This document shows positions 26,101 through 35,030 of a stretch of 64,000 nt of DNA, piece by piece. This DNA is from Pirellulales bacterium (GTDB lineage Bacteria > Planctomycetota > Planctomycetia > Pirellulales > DATAWG01). How positions within the stretch are numbered: the first letter of the stretch is position 1; the number at the start of each line of letters is the position of its first letter. The position numbers were made by a program, and so were the translations under genes. The DNA is taken from positions 62,001 through 126,000 of the forward strand of contig DATAWG010000082.1 of assembly GCA_036267355.1 (NCBI GenBank). The letters are read 5' to 3'. The notes beneath the pieces were generated by a model. It saw nothing but the letters and a program-made list of their open reading frames with translations, made no database searches and was not told the origin of the DNA.

Positions 26101-29100
26101 CACGCTTTCGACCGACACTGCACCGGCAAGCTCCACGCCGACAAACGCTGCATCCCCAAACGCTGCGCCCCCAAACGCTGCAACGTCCGCGAATGCGGCA
26201 AGTCGGCAAGCCGGCGCGAGTTTGCCACCGGCGCAGGGCGCTGCGGTCCGGCTCGAATTGCCGACGGGCCGAAGGTTCGTGCAGGTTGTGCTGCAATGGG
26301 GGACCACCGACGAGCCGCTCGGTCTGCTCTCATCGCGCACATCGCAGCTTGCCGAGATCGACATGCCCGTTCTGGCTCGCGAATGGCATGTTTGGCTTCC
26401 GCCGCGATTTCAAGTGAATGGGTCTGTTGCGCTCCGTCGATCTGCCTTCGACGCGGCGGCCACTTGGAGCCAGCGATTGTTCGGTCCGTTCGGCAGGGCC
26501 GCAGGCCAATCCGTGTTCAATCCCTTGGACAGCGAAGCGTGGGCTGGGTTGGTTCGGCCTCTGGTCGGCCGCGACGAGGCATGGGCGGAAGCGCGGCAAT
26601 TCGTCGCGCGGCTGCAAGAGCGGGCACAGACGGCTCGATCACCCGTGAGTTCACCGATGAGTTGGGGCGAACTCCTCGCCGGCGCTCTGCCAAGCATGGC
26701 CGGGCGGAGCGAGCTTCATCCATTGCCTCTATTGATCGCCGCTCGCGCGCTGGCTGACATTGGTCTTACACCGCAAACGGCGGTTCGGCTTCCGTCGCCG
26801 GATGCGGCTGGTGGATCGCCGTTGACGGTCGCTGATCTGGTTGTGTTGGTCGATCCGAAAGCCTTGGTTCTCACCAGCCGCAGCGCTGCGGCGGTTTGGA
26901 TGGGGCCCGGCTCGGCCGACCAGACTCAATTGCAATGCTACCCGAGCGGCCCGTTTCAGACCGAATTGAAACAGTCGCTCGACGCAACGAGCGCGCGATT
27001 CATTCCCGTCGAGCAATGGAGCTTCCCCGAGGGCCAATCTCCGTGGGGCCATGCGGCGATCGCCGGCAACGGACCATCGCTCGATCACGCGGGCTGGGCC
27101 GTCTACGACTTCAGTCTCTTCGACACTCCGCGGCGCATCGGCATCGCCGATCGCGACACGATGCTGGCGATTGGCTTTGGCGTGTTTTTATTGACGCTGC
27201 TGTTGGTGCTCGCGAAGCATGAGACATCCGGGAAGCGTCAGGCAATCGGGCTAACCGCTGCGACGGCATTGGCGCTATTGGTGCCGGCGGCTTGCGTTCC
27301 GCTTGGTGCCGGACTGTGGTTGGGGCTCGCCGCCGGCTTTGCGCTGCAACGGCTGCTGCGCGGGAACCGGCCAATCGGCGGCCGTCTGGCGCGTCTGCGG
27401 CGTGCAATGAAATGGAGCGAGAGCAATCCGCCGCTCGCGGAAGCCGTCGTGGTGAGTGAACGGGGAGGCGATTCCGGCGACACGACGTTGCCGGCCGTCG
27501 TCGTTCAAGCTCCACCTTCCGCTGCTCCCAGCGACTCGAAAAGCCCTCGCAGTCTGCAGCGGCCCTCGGGCTCCGCAGGTTCGTCGATCCGCAAACGCGG
27601 CGGACCGCCGGGGCCAACGCTGGGATTGCTGCTCGCGATTGCTTGTCTGGCATGGCATGACGCCGGGGCCGCCGAACCAAACAGCGGAGCCGCTCGCGCC
27701 GCCGGTGCACAAATCGGCGCGGCGCAGGCGGGCGCAGCGCCGGCGCCTTCCACGCAGCTTGGCGCCGGGAAGACGGGGGCAAACAGCGTCACGATTGAAA
27801 ACGGCGGCGACGTCGATCTAGGCGGCACTTCCGTAAACAGCGGCCCGGGAAGCGAGGTCGACCAGATTCCCGCCGTTTTGATTCCCTGTGATGCCCAGCA
27901 GCAGCCGAAAGGGGATTTCTACCTCGTGCCGGAAGGGCTCTATCTTCGATTGATTCGCCGCGGCGAGCTGTCATCCGATACGAACGACGATTCACAGCAT
28001 TGGCTCATTACGTCGGCCAATTATCGTGGCGGCTTGGTGAGGCTCGACAATGCTGGATCTGCCGGCTCTGGAGCGCTCGGCTCGGCATTGCTGGGCACCA
28101 CGGATTGGTCGGCGGAATACGATCTCGAAGTGTTTTCGCTCCCGGCTCATATTGCGATTCCCTTCGGCGACAATGATACGAATCTCTTGCCCGACGGCCT
28201 CCGAGTTGATGGAAAGACGATTCCATTTCAGTGGGAAAAGGTCCAGCCCGCGGCGCGCAGCGAGTCGCAAACGCTGCGGCACACGGCAACCGCGAACGGC
28301 CGACCGGCGGCCGGGTATGGGGACAAAACGGAAGAGGATGGCCGCGTGTGTACGTTCAATCTTGTGCAAGCCGGACATCATCAGGTGTCGCTTGCTTTCC
28401 GGCCGACTGCGCACGATCTGGCGGGGGCCACGACCGTGTCTTACCCCATTCCGCGGCTCGCCAATTCACGGCTTGAACTTTCGGCTCCGGCCGATGCGAG
28501 GGTTGAAGTGCCCGGAGCGCGCGGCGAGCCGTCGCTCGATCGCAGCATCCGCCGAGACTCGAGCAACATCGCGGATCCTCCGGCAAGTCGGCTGACCGAG
28601 CGGCTCGGGCCGATTGGCCGCTTGACCGTCCACGGATGGCCTACTTCGAACGGCGGCTCCGCCAAGGCGCCGGTTGTCGATGTCGATGAACTCTATTGGC
28701 TCAAGGTGCGCCCCGGCTCGGTGACATTGGATGCGGAGTTCAACGTACGCGTTGCCGAGGGAAAGCTCATGCAATTGCGCCTGCTTGAAGATCCGCGGCT
28801 TCGCAGATTGCCTCTGGAGGCCGGTTCCCCGATCCGCGAAATGCGCACCGAAGAAGGCGAATTGCACACCATCTACGTCGGACTTGGTCAGCCCGTGGTT
28901 GATCGCGTGTCGTTCAAGCTCTCGTTTCTCTTGACCGATACGTCGGGGATCGGGAACTTGCGGTTGCCGCGGCTGGAAGCGCTCGGAGTTCGCTCGGCCC
29001 AAAAGGAACTGGCCGTGTCGGTCGATCCGCCGCTGGAGTTCGATCCTTCGGCAGCTTCGCCGCCGACGGCTGCAACTCCGCTTGCGCCCGTACAATTCTT

Positions 29101-31402
29101 GTCGGCTTGGGGAGCGGCCGAGGCCAAGCCGCAATTGGCCTACAAGCTTGCCGCCGGCGACACCGCCTGGAGCCTGCCGATCCACTCGCGCCAACCGCAA
29201 ATCGAATCGCGAGAGCAAACCGTAATCGCCATCGAGCGCGGGCGCCTGCACGAAACGTGGCTGGCCGACCTGTCGGTCGTGGGCGGATCGGTTTTTCAGA
29301 TCCAAATTCCGGCGCCGCCGCAATGGACCGTCGAGACGGCACTGTTGCGGCAAGAGGGCTCGCCGGATCAACCCGTCCGCTGGGCTCGAACGCCGAATGG
29401 AGGGCTGACGCTTTTTCTCTCCGGCCCGGCGGCGGAACATTCGAAGTTGCTGTTGCGCGGCGAAATGCCTTATGCGGATGGCGCGCATCAAACGGCCGCG
29501 ATGAACGTTCAACTTCCCGATCTGCGGGTTGCCGGCCCGTCGGAAGCGCGCGTCGCTTCGCAATCGATCCTGTTGCTCCGCGGCGCCGACGTGCGGTTGG
29601 CCGTTTCGAACCCCGCGGGCTTGCAACCCTCGCCGATGCCGGCGTTGAATGCCGCCGTCGCTCGAGCGCTTGCCGACGGACTGCTCGAGCGGTTCGCGCT
29701 TGGCCGACTACGGCCGGTGGCTTGTCTGGCTGGCCGCGAAGCGGCGGGCAATGGCCCGGCGATTCGCGTCGAGGCGAACGCTCCGCGATTGGAAGGAAAG
29801 GAAACGACGACCGTTCGGCGAGTCAACGACACGTGGAAGGCGGCGGTCGATCTGGATTTCAAGGTTTCTGGCGGAGTGCTCGACACGGTCCGCTTCGATC
29901 TGCCGCCGCAATGGGCCGACATCAGCGAGATTTCTCCCTCCACGCCGAGCCAGTTGCTCGAGGTGCCCGGCGAACATCGGCGTCAATTGGTGCTTCGGCC
30001 CTCGGAGCCGTGGACCGGCGAGGTTCGGCTTCACCTCAGCGGGCCGATCAGCACGGCCGCGGGGCAGCGCGTGCGCGTGCCCGACGTGCTGCCTTCGGGC
30101 AACTTTCAATTGCGCCGCTACGTTTTGCTGCCGACCCGCGCCGGCGACCAGAATTTGAGTTGGGAAGCGAGCGGATTGAATTTCGAGCCGTTGCCGAAGC
30201 GGTTTGCTCCGGATTCGTCGCAAGTGGATGTTTATCGAATTTGCGAGGTGGTTGCCGAGCATTTCGAGGCCACGTTGAAATCGGTCGATAAGACGATCCG
30301 CCAGCCGCGGGTGCATTTGGCCGATATTGCCGTCACGTATTCCGACGCCGGCCAATGCTACGGCACTGCCACTTTCGATCTCGATCCGGCCGGGACCTCG
30401 AGTTGCCTGCTCGAACTCGCGCCGAACGAACGCTTGATCCACGCGCGGGCCGACGGTGTCGCGGCGATCGCCCGGCCGGTCGCCGAGAATCATTGGAGCA
30501 TTGCGCTGGGAGACGCAGCGCTCCCGCAGCAATTGGAAGTGGTGTTCACCGCGGAGTTGAAAGAAGCGAGCCGCAACGGACGGCTGTTGCTTCCAGCGCC
30601 GGTGCTGATCGATTTGCCGGTCGAGCAAACGCTGTGGACGGTTTCCGCGGCAAGCGACGGCGCCGTAGGCGGAAGCCTGAACGTCGCCGGCGCTGCCCCG
30701 GCCACGGCCGTCGATCAGGATTTGATTCGCCTTCGCACGATTTCGCAGTTGCTCGAATCTGCCGGCAGTCCCCCGGCCACCGATTCGGGCGACCAACTTG
30801 CAAAATGGTTCGGCCCCTGGTCCGACCGGCTGCGGATGGCCCGGGCTGCGATCGACCGATGGCGCGCAGGCGCTGCGGAAACGACTGCCATACGGAACGC
30901 CGTGAAGGAGATGCATGCGATCGACGAGCGCCAAGCTAAGTTAGTTCGCCGCCTCGGAATCAAGCCGGCGAAACCGGCCGCCGAGCAGCAATCTGCCGAT
31001 GAAGCGTTCGCACTCTGGAAGCAGACCGACGAACCGGGCGGTCCGACCGCCGATTACTACGTGCATGGGATCGGACCGACCCTTGCGCTCGGTCTGCCGC
31101 GTCGCGGGCCAGATGAAGTGGGTTGGAGGCTGCTGACGGCAATTCTGGGCGCCGGCGGCATGGGGATGATGTTTTGGCTCGCCGGGCGGCCCGGCCGATG
31201 GTCGGCGTTTTTCGCTTCTCCACCGTTGATCGCCGTGGCGATCGGGCTCTTCTGGTGGCTCGGAATGGAACCGAGTTGGCTAGGACTGCTGATTGTGGCG
31301 GGAGGCCTCGTCGCGGCGATTCCGTTGCGGCCGTCGCGGCCCAAGAAGGCCGAGCCAGCGGCCCCCCCCAGCACGCAGAATTTGCCGAGCCCGATTCGCT
31401 AG
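23108..31402 (+). CDS. giant two-module exported/membrane protein, 2764 aa (modules 2 and 3)
   Basis: One uninterrupted frame. Module 2 has a signal segment (about 20-45), the opening VYIPEDQIDRWP..RYLPMKAGEFERL (about 63-90), a long beta-rich part and three membrane helices (about 1340-1418). A Pro/Gly/Ser-rich linker is followed by a second signal-like segment (GLLLAIACLAWHDAGA, about 1501-1519) and the opening VLIPCDAQQQPKGDFYLVPEG (about 1588), another beta-rich part and three more helices near the C-terminus (about 2670-2745). The layout repeats that of the upstream gene, so two formerly separate paralogues appear fused. The ATG at 23108, overlapping the upstream stop as ATGA, is preferred over a much longer upstream open frame. 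Function is unknown; a surface or envelope role is inferred. Confidence 0.88.
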   Translation: MNRFRFASRSANAAGHRPFRLAGALVAVLAAMLPPAAARSVAAEPVATGIAAADSSPLRFRRVYIPEDQIDRWPREGVRYLPMKAGEFERLVGGASGGHRPAPGVSAEPVSPGALQSGAEVAQPPNTDVVRAVYEARLQGDVLSGGRATLQIRHAGSAPSLLSLEPCRLAIQAPVWAEPPPAAASPASSPLANQPPQDLSTQRPAILGVGADKQLTLRVEKSGSLEFAWTLVGQRETGAALAFDLQLPPAASNELRLTLPPGLVPTVEQGFVSLVADEGTASVASVKKDRPSARRWTIDVGGQTQFVVRLAPRDFLRDSRPLTLVRQSLAYSFSPHGMQLSADLKLDVLGEPIERIAMVVDRPLTLVTARSGGTQLSWYETDAAGKKPGAADSNAAAGPARDRNKPPTNDPLGPRRIVVEFPEPIHGTGRLVRLGFVAPSISRSRLPVIRPADEGLFWQEGSASLLVPLPLELDELTLKGCRQTKAEPLPAPSLGDAISLQYFRPDADVNVAIKRRGDRLQVRSGTTIDAGGNRLTGHYVADVSAQEGECFSLSAGVSPDWIIDSVETVPTDALADWSYKPSAGSAFPLEIALAKSVRPDQPVRLIINGRWRRAPPGERLRPNDLALATLREAPATRRVVAVHPGPPYRLQTTGAETLHRLDPKQLSAIDTALLGGGSIGEGTLLFVDDEAADDLAVRLANDTPRFSGTVRLDAQITDASLVEAYRIRCKPESAELDRLLVHFSRRREEPMRWTLVDSDSGATQAGNRVAIGRPSASDASGIAGIGDSQDQIVARRFSADEQAAAGLTAGGEVWELTFRQPGSKPIEIQAVRTSALAADTPLSLAELVKADEQQGSVAIWSAGRRIPQINNRRLKPLAIAQAATGASPAAADSAPRKAAELAFRGDTELAAYDYSPVEEIVSAAVDPAPSLTVSPAAERPDAWAWSGQLDSYYSPDGSSQHVACWRIENTGRKRVRIQLPSGGTFQSAWIDDILATAGTLSTDTAPASSTPTNAASPNAAPPNAATSANAASRQAGASLPPAQGAAVRLELPTGRRFVQVVLQWGTTDEPLGLLSSRTSQLAEIDMPVLAREWHVWLPPRFQVNGSVALRRSAFDAAATWSQRLFGPFGRAAGQSVFNPLDSEAWAGLVRPLVGRDEAWAEARQFVARLQERAQTARSPVSSPMSWGELLAGALPSMAGRSELHPLPLLIAARALADIGLTPQTAVRLPSPDAAGGSPLTVADLVVLVDPKALVLTSRSAAAVWMGPGSADQTQLQCYPSGPFQTELKQSLDATSARFIPVEQWSFPEGQSPWGHAAIAGNGPSLDHAGWAVYDFSLFDTPRRIGIADRDTMLAIGFGVFLLTLLLVLAKHETSGKRQAIGLTAATALALLVPAACVPLGAGLWLGLAAGFALQRLLRGNRPIGGRLARLRRAMKWSESNPPLAEAVVVSERGGDSGDTTLPAVVVQAPPSAAPSDSKSPRSLQRPSGSAGSSIRKRGGPPGPTLGLLLAIACLAWHDAGAAEPNSGAARAAGAQIGAAQAGAAPAPSTQLGAGKTGANSVTIENGGDVDLGGTSVNSGPGSEVDQIPAVLIPCDAQQQPKGDFYLVPEGLYLRLIRRGELSSDTNDDSQHWLITSANYRGGLVRLDNAGSAGSGALGSALLGTTDWSAEYDLEVFSLPAHIAIPFGDNDTNLLPDGLRVDGKTIPFQWEKVQPAARSESQTLRHTATANGRPAAGYGDKTEEDGRVCTFNLVQAGHHQVSLAFRPTAHDLAGATTVSYPIPRLANSRLELSAPADARVEVPGARGEPSLDRSIRRDSSNIADPPASRLTERLGPIGRLTVHGWPTSNGGSAKAPVVDVDELYWLKVRPGSVTLDAEFNVRVAEGKLMQLRLLEDPRLRRLPLEAGSPIREMRTEEGELHTIYVGLGQPVVDRVSFKLSFLLTDTSGIGNLRLPRLEALGVRSAQKELAVSVDPPLEFDPSAASPPTAATPLAPVQFLSAWGAAEAKPQLAYKLAAGDTAWSLPIHSRQPQIESREQTVIAIERGRLHETWLADLSVVGGSVFQIQIPAPPQWTVETALLRQEGSPDQPVRWARTPNGGLTLFLSGPAAEHSKLLLRGEMPYADGAHQTAAMNVQLPDLRVAGPSEARVASQSILLLRGADVRLAVSNPAGLQPSPMPALNAAVARALADGLLERFALGRLRPVACLAGREAAGNGPAIRVEANAPRLEGKETTTVRRVNDTWKAAVDLDFKVSGGVLDTVRFDLPPQWADISEISPSTPSQLLEVPGEHRRQLVLRPSEPWTGEVRLHLSGPISTAAGQRVRVPDVLPSGNFQLRRYVLLPTRAGDQNLSWEASGLNFEPLPKRFAPDSSQVDVYRICEVVAEHFEATLKSVDKTIRQPRVHLADIAVTYSDAGQCYGTATFDLDPAGTSSCLLELAPNERLIHARADGVAAIARPVAENHWSIALGDAALPQQLEVVFTAELKEASRNGRLLLPAPVLIDLPVEQTLWTVSAASDGAVGGSLNVAGAAPATAVDQDLIRLRTISQLLESAGSPPATDSGDQLAKWFGPWSDRLRMARAAIDRWRAGAAETTAIRNAVKEMHAIDERQAKLVRRLGIKPAKPAAEQQSADEAFALWKQTDEPGGPTADYYVHGIGPTLALGLPRRGPDEVGWRLLTAILGAGGMGMMFWLAGRPGRWSAFFASPPLIAVAIGLFWWLGMEPSWLGLLIVAGGLVAAIPLRPSRPKKAEPAAPPSTQNLPSPIR

Positions 31403-31543
31403 CCGGACCGATGCGGCGACCAGCCCGGGGCGCGTCGCCGCTAGCGTGCATTCTCGCGCGAAACCGATTGACGCCGCTGGCGCATTGCGGTACTTTTCGC
31501 CGCCTCTCATTTCGTTTCCGATGAATAATGCGGAGTTTTGCGC

Positions 31544-32671
31544 ATGGGTGAGCCGGCGAAGACCAAGGTTCGGCCGAAAAATGACGTCTCCACAGACCGC
31601 TCTGCCCTTGCGGGAGAGGGCGGGGTGAGGGGTTCGAAAAGCGAAAGTTATTTTTCGGCCGAACCCCAGGCCGAATCGAAACGCTGCGATCTGTGCGACG
31701 GCACGGACTTCGAACTCATCGCCCGGCACGACCGCCGCGGCAAAGAGCTTCCCACCGGCTTATGCACCGCCTGCGGCCTGGTGTCGCATTGGAAAATTCC
31801 CAGCGAAGTCGACCTGCAAGATTTCTACGCCACTCATTATCGCCGCGAATATCACGGCGAAACCACGCCATCCGCCCGCCGCGTCATGCGGGCATGGCGA
31901 ACCGCCAAGCGGATTCAGCGGCAAGTCGGCCCGTCGCTCGCGCCGGGAAGCGACGTATTCGACGTCGGGGCAGGCATCGGCTGCGTGGCGAAAGTGTTCG
32001 AATTGGCCGGCCATCCGGCGTCGGGCATCGAACCGAATTTCGGCTTCCAGGATTTTTCCAAGAACCAACTGAGGGCCCGCGTCGAGTCGGGCGATTTGTG
32101 GGACGTGCCGCGGCAAGCCGCCTGCGACACGGTGCTCTTGATCCATGTCATCGAGCATTTCCGCTCGCCACGGCAGGCGCTGCGCCACATCCATGGCATT
32201 CTCAAGCCGGGCGGACAGCTCTATGTCGAATGCCCGAATCTCGGCGCTCCCTTCACGACGCGGCCGAAGCTGTTTCACCTCGCCCACATCCACAATTTCA
32301 CCCCTGCCACGCTGGAAATGCTCGCCCGCCGTTGCGGCTTTGAAATTGTGCGCTGGTTTTCCAAGCCGGCGGATCCGAATCTGCAAGTGCTGCTGCGGCG
32401 GATCGAAACGGAGCAATTGGAGATTATTGCCGGCAGCTACCGCCAAACGATGGCCGCGCTGGAGCGCTTCGGCCCCTGGTCGTACCACTTGCGCTTGAGC
32501 TACCTTCTTCCCCGCGCCGTCAAGTTGCTTTCGTATGCGCTCGAATACGCGATCGCCGATCGCTATGTGACGCGCATTCTGGGCAACTGCGCCGCCGCCG
32601 CCGAGGCCGCGGCAAAGGCAGCCGAGAAAAACGCCCCCGCCGATTCTTCCGATCAACGCTCCGCCGCTTGA
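31544..32671 (+). CDS. class I SAM-dependent methyltransferase with an N-terminal zinc-finger-like motif
   Basis: A 375-aa methyltransferase. The Rossmann glycine motif is VFDVGAGIGCV (about residue 138), followed by HVIEHFRSPRQALRHIH and LKPGGQLYVECPNLG, the fold's later strands. Upstream is a cysteine set (CDLCDG at about 48 and LCTACG at about 75) that could bind zinc; methyltransferases of this layout act on sugars or small molecules in envelope glycan pathways, but the target here is unknown. The first 40 codons consist of a family A palindromic repeat (31570-31663), so the true start could be a GTG at 31626. Downstream is the complex I cluster; the two are probably not functionally linked. 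Confidence 0.88.
   Translation: MGEPAKTKVRPKNDVSTDRSALAGEGGVRGSKSESYFSAEPQAESKRCDLCDGTDFELIARHDRRGKELPTGLCTACGLVSHWKIPSEVDLQDFYATHYRREYHGETTPSARRVMRAWRTAKRIQRQVGPSLAPGSDVFDVGAGIGCVAKVFELAGHPASGIEPNFGFQDFSKNQLRARVESGDLWDVPRQAACDTVLLIHVIEHFRSPRQALRHIHGILKPGGQLYVECPNLGAPFTTRPKLFHLAHIHNFTPATLEMLARRCGFEIVRWFSKPADPNLQVLLRRIETEQLEIIAGSYRQTMAALERFGPWSYHLRLSYLLPRAVKLLSYALEYAIADRYVTRILGNCAAAAEAAAKAAEKNAPADSSDQRSAA
31570..31663. repeat. family A palindromic element, copy 2, in the 5' end of the methyltransferase gene
   Basis: Left end TTCGGCCGAAAAATGA, right end TATTTTTCGGCCGAA, core CTTGCGGGAGAGGGCGGGGTG. It stays open in the methyltransferase frame and would code for residues such as VRPKNDVSTDRSALAGEGG. 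It is the same element as at 3697, 43359, 54475 and 57726. Confidence 0.85.
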
Positions 32672-32939
32672 TGCGGCCATCTCACGGCGCGATCAAAAAT
32701 CTTCTCCGGCGGGGGCTTGTCGGCTTGGGGCACTTTGTGCCATATTTCACAAGCTCAAAAGGCAATGGCTGGCCCGCGTTTCGGTCCGCTCGCCGCGCAG
32801 GCGCAACGGCTCGAAGCGTTGGACCTTTCGGCGGGGTCCGCTGTTCCTTCGCTCGCACCGTTTTGCCGAAGCCTTTTGAAGCACACAATTTCCGGCGCAT
32901 TACCGAACGTCGCTCCCGCTTCAGGATGAATCGTAGCCG

Positions 32940-34277
32940 GTGGCCGAGTTCTTCAACAATTCGTGGGGACTGGCCCCCTGGGCCGCCAATACGCTGGCCG
33001 CATTGATCCAGGTCTTCCTGCTGATCAATGTCGTTGCGGGCGGCGCGCTCGTCTTCATTTGGCTCGAGCGCAAGATCGCCGGGCGAATTCAAGATCGCCT
33101 CGGGCCGACGCGCGTCGGCGGGAAGTTCGGCTGGCTGCAAACGCTGGCCGACGGCCTGAAACTGCTCACCAAAGAAGACCTGATGCCCAACGGGGCCGAT
33201 GGATTCTTGTTTCGCGTCGCGCCCTACGTCAGCTTCTGTGCGTCGTTCGCGGCCTACGCGGCCCTGCCATTTGCCTTCGATTGGGTCGCGCTGCCGATGA
33301 ATGTCGGCGTGTTTTTCATCATTGCCGTGCTGGGCCTTGAGGTGTTTGGCGTGATTCTGGCCGGATATGCCTCGGCGTCGAAGTGGTCGCTGTTCGGGGC
33401 GATGCGCGAGGCGGCCCAAGTGGTGAGCTACGAAGTGCCGCTGGGGATGTGCGTCGTCGTGCCCGTGCTCATCGCCGGAACGATGGATTTGGTGAAAATC
33501 GGCGAAGTGCAACAAGGCTGGTTCTGGAACTGGCTGGTGCTGCACGACCCGTTTACGTTCATCATCTTTTGGGTCTATTTCACCTGCGCGCTCGCCAGCG
33601 TCAATCGCGCCCCGTTCGACCTGGCCGAGGCGGAAAGCGAACTCGTCGCCGGGTTTCACACCGAGTATTCCGGCTTGCGGTGGAGCTTCTTCTTCATGGC
33701 CGAATACGGCTCGATGTTCGCCGTCAGCGGGCTGGCGGCCATTTTGTTTTTCGGCGGCTGGAACGGCCCGCTGCCGATCACGCACTGGCTCGGGCTGGCG
33801 TCGGCCACGAATCCATTGTTGCACTATCTCGGCAACCTGCTGGGCATGATCAACTTCATGGGTAAGTGTGTCGCGGGCGTGATCTTCATGATGTGGGTCC
33901 GCTGGACGCTGCCGCGGCTGCGGATCGATCAGGTGATGAAAACGTGTTTGAAATACTGCACGCCGATCGCGGCCGCGATGTTTTTGGGAGCGGTGGTTTG
34001 GACCTATTGCTTCCCGGGCGGACTTTGGCTCCCAACGCCGCGGCCGATGGGCGATGTGCGCGAAGAATGGCTGGGGAGCCCGCGGTTCGAATCGGGCGCT
34101 GTCGGCACAAGTTCGGCGGCCGACGGGGCCGCGGAAAAAGGTGGTCGCGCCGGTCGCGCCGCCCCCTCGCTAGCGCTTCGGGCTAGTGTGGGGCCGGCAC
34201 GTGCGGCGTTAGCCCGAAGCGCTAGCGAGGGAGGCGGCGGCGTGCGGCCGTCTCCCGAAAGCGGACATGGGGGCTGA
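32940..34277 (+). CDS. nuoH: NADH-quinone oxidoreductase subunit H (NuoH)
   Basis: A membrane subunit of complex I forming part of the quinone-binding chamber. The 445-aa protein shows ERKIAGRIQDRLGPTRVGG, DGLKLLTKED, REAAQVVSYEVPLG and the quinone-site loop AEAESELVAGFHTEYSGLRW, with about eight membrane helices. It starts with GTG at 32940. The last 50 or so residues (from about 395) are not family sequence: they are read from a REP-like palindrome at 34164-34231 (PSLALRASVG, then ALARSASEGG). nuoJ overlaps its end by 11 bases. nuoI, usually between nuoH and nuoJ, is missing. Confidence 0.96.
   Translation: MAEFFNNSWGLAPWAANTLAALIQVFLLINVVAGGALVFIWLERKIAGRIQDRLGPTRVGGKFGWLQTLADGLKLLTKEDLMPNGADGFLFRVAPYVSFCASFAAYAALPFAFDWVALPMNVGVFFIIAVLGLEVFGVILAGYASASKWSLFGAMREAAQVVSYEVPLGMCVVVPVLIAGTMDLVKIGEVQQGWFWNWLVLHDPFTFIIFWVYFTCALASVNRAPFDLAEAESELVAGFHTEYSGLRWSFFFMAEYGSMFAVSGLAAILFFGGWNGPLPITHWLGLASATNPLLHYLGNLLGMINFMGKCVAGVIFMMWVRWTLPRLRIDQVMKTCLKYCTPIAAAMFLGAVVWTYCFPGGLWLPTPRPMGDVREEWLGSPRFESGAVGTSSAADGAAEKGGRAGRAAPSLALRASVGPARAALARSASEGGGGVRPSPESGHGG
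34164..34231. repeat. REP-like palindrome, family C copy 1, inside the 3' end of nuoH
   Basis: CCCTCGCTAGCGCTTCGGGC (34164-34183) with TAGTGTGG, then the inverse TTAGCCCGAAGCGCTAGCGA (34209-34228), then GGG. The arms resemble the REP units around the RAYT gene. Confidence 0.85.
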
Positions 34278-34899
34278 CGCCGTGCAACCGATCAATTGGC
34301 ATTCGGTCTTTTTCCTGCTGTTTTCGCTGCTGGCGTGCTTGTTCGCGCTGGCCGTGGTGTTTTCCAGCCACATCGTGCGGATGGCGTTTTACTTGGTGCT
34401 TTCGCTGGGGGCCACGGCGGGATTGTTTTTCCTCGCCGGTGCGGATTTCGTCGGCTCGATGCAATTGCTGATCTATGTCGGCGGAACGCTCGTGCTCTTG
34501 GTCTTCGGCGTGATGCTCACGGCCCAAGGGCCATTCGTGTCGATGAAGACACGTGGCGGGGAATGGATCCTGTCGGCACTCGTGGGCGGAGCGCTATTGG
34601 CAGTGCTGTTGCAAGCCGCATTTCGAATCCCGTCGTGGCAAAATCACCGGCCGGCGGACGCGAACGAAATGACTTCGGCGCAATCCCAACCGACCGCCAC
34701 GCGATTGGGTCTGGGGCTATTAGGGGCTCGCGTCGATCGGCTCGATCAACCGGAAACACCGCTCACGGCCACCATGGCCGGATATTTATTGCCGTTTGAA
34801 ATCGTGTCGGTGCATTTGTTGGTGGTGTTGATCGGAGCGGCTTATTTGGCCCGAACAAAGCGCCGAGCGAAGCCGCGCGCGGCTGCCACGGACGCGTAG
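34267..34899 (+). CDS. nuoJ: NADH-quinone oxidoreductase subunit J (NuoJ)
   Basis: A five-helix membrane subunit of complex I, 210 aa. The family region VRMAFYLVLSLGATAGLFF..FVGSMQLLIYVGGTLVLLVFGVML is clear (about 37-80). It also carries an insert between helices 4 and 5 (about 125-170, RIPSWQNHRPADANEM onward), longer than in standard NuoJ. The C-terminal helix (YLLPFEIVSVHLLVVLIGAAY) is normal. It starts at the ATG at 34267, overlapping the nuoH end. Confidence 0.95.
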   Translation: MGADAVQPINWHSVFFLLFSLLACLFALAVVFSSHIVRMAFYLVLSLGATAGLFFLAGADFVGSMQLLIYVGGTLVLLVFGVMLTAQGPFVSMKTRGGEWILSALVGGALLAVLLQAAFRIPSWQNHRPADANEMTSAQSQPTATRLGLGLLGARVDRLDQPETPLTATMAGYLLPFEIVSVHLLVVLIGAAYLARTKRRAKPRAAATDA

Positions 34900-34940
34900 G
34901 TCAGCCGGGGGCGAAGGGGCGAAGGGCCCCGCCGGCCGGG

Positions 34941-34999
34941 GCGAGGGGGACAGTCCCCGACGCCGAAATAGGGGACGGTCCCCGACGCCAACAAGGGGG
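34941..34999 (+). repeat. tandem GGGGACGGTCCCC repeats between nuoJ and nuoK
   Basis: Three units of about 25 bases: GGGGACAGTCCCCGACGCC, GGGGACGGTCCCCGACGCC and a shorter GGGGACGGTCGCCGG, separated by GAAATA and AACAAG. Each unit is itself palindromic. A similar Gly-rich text (GGCCGGGGCGAGG) precedes it at 34928. Confidence 0.7.
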
Positions 35000-35030
35000 A
35001 CGGTCGCCGGTCCACTCAAGTCTCAAGCCT

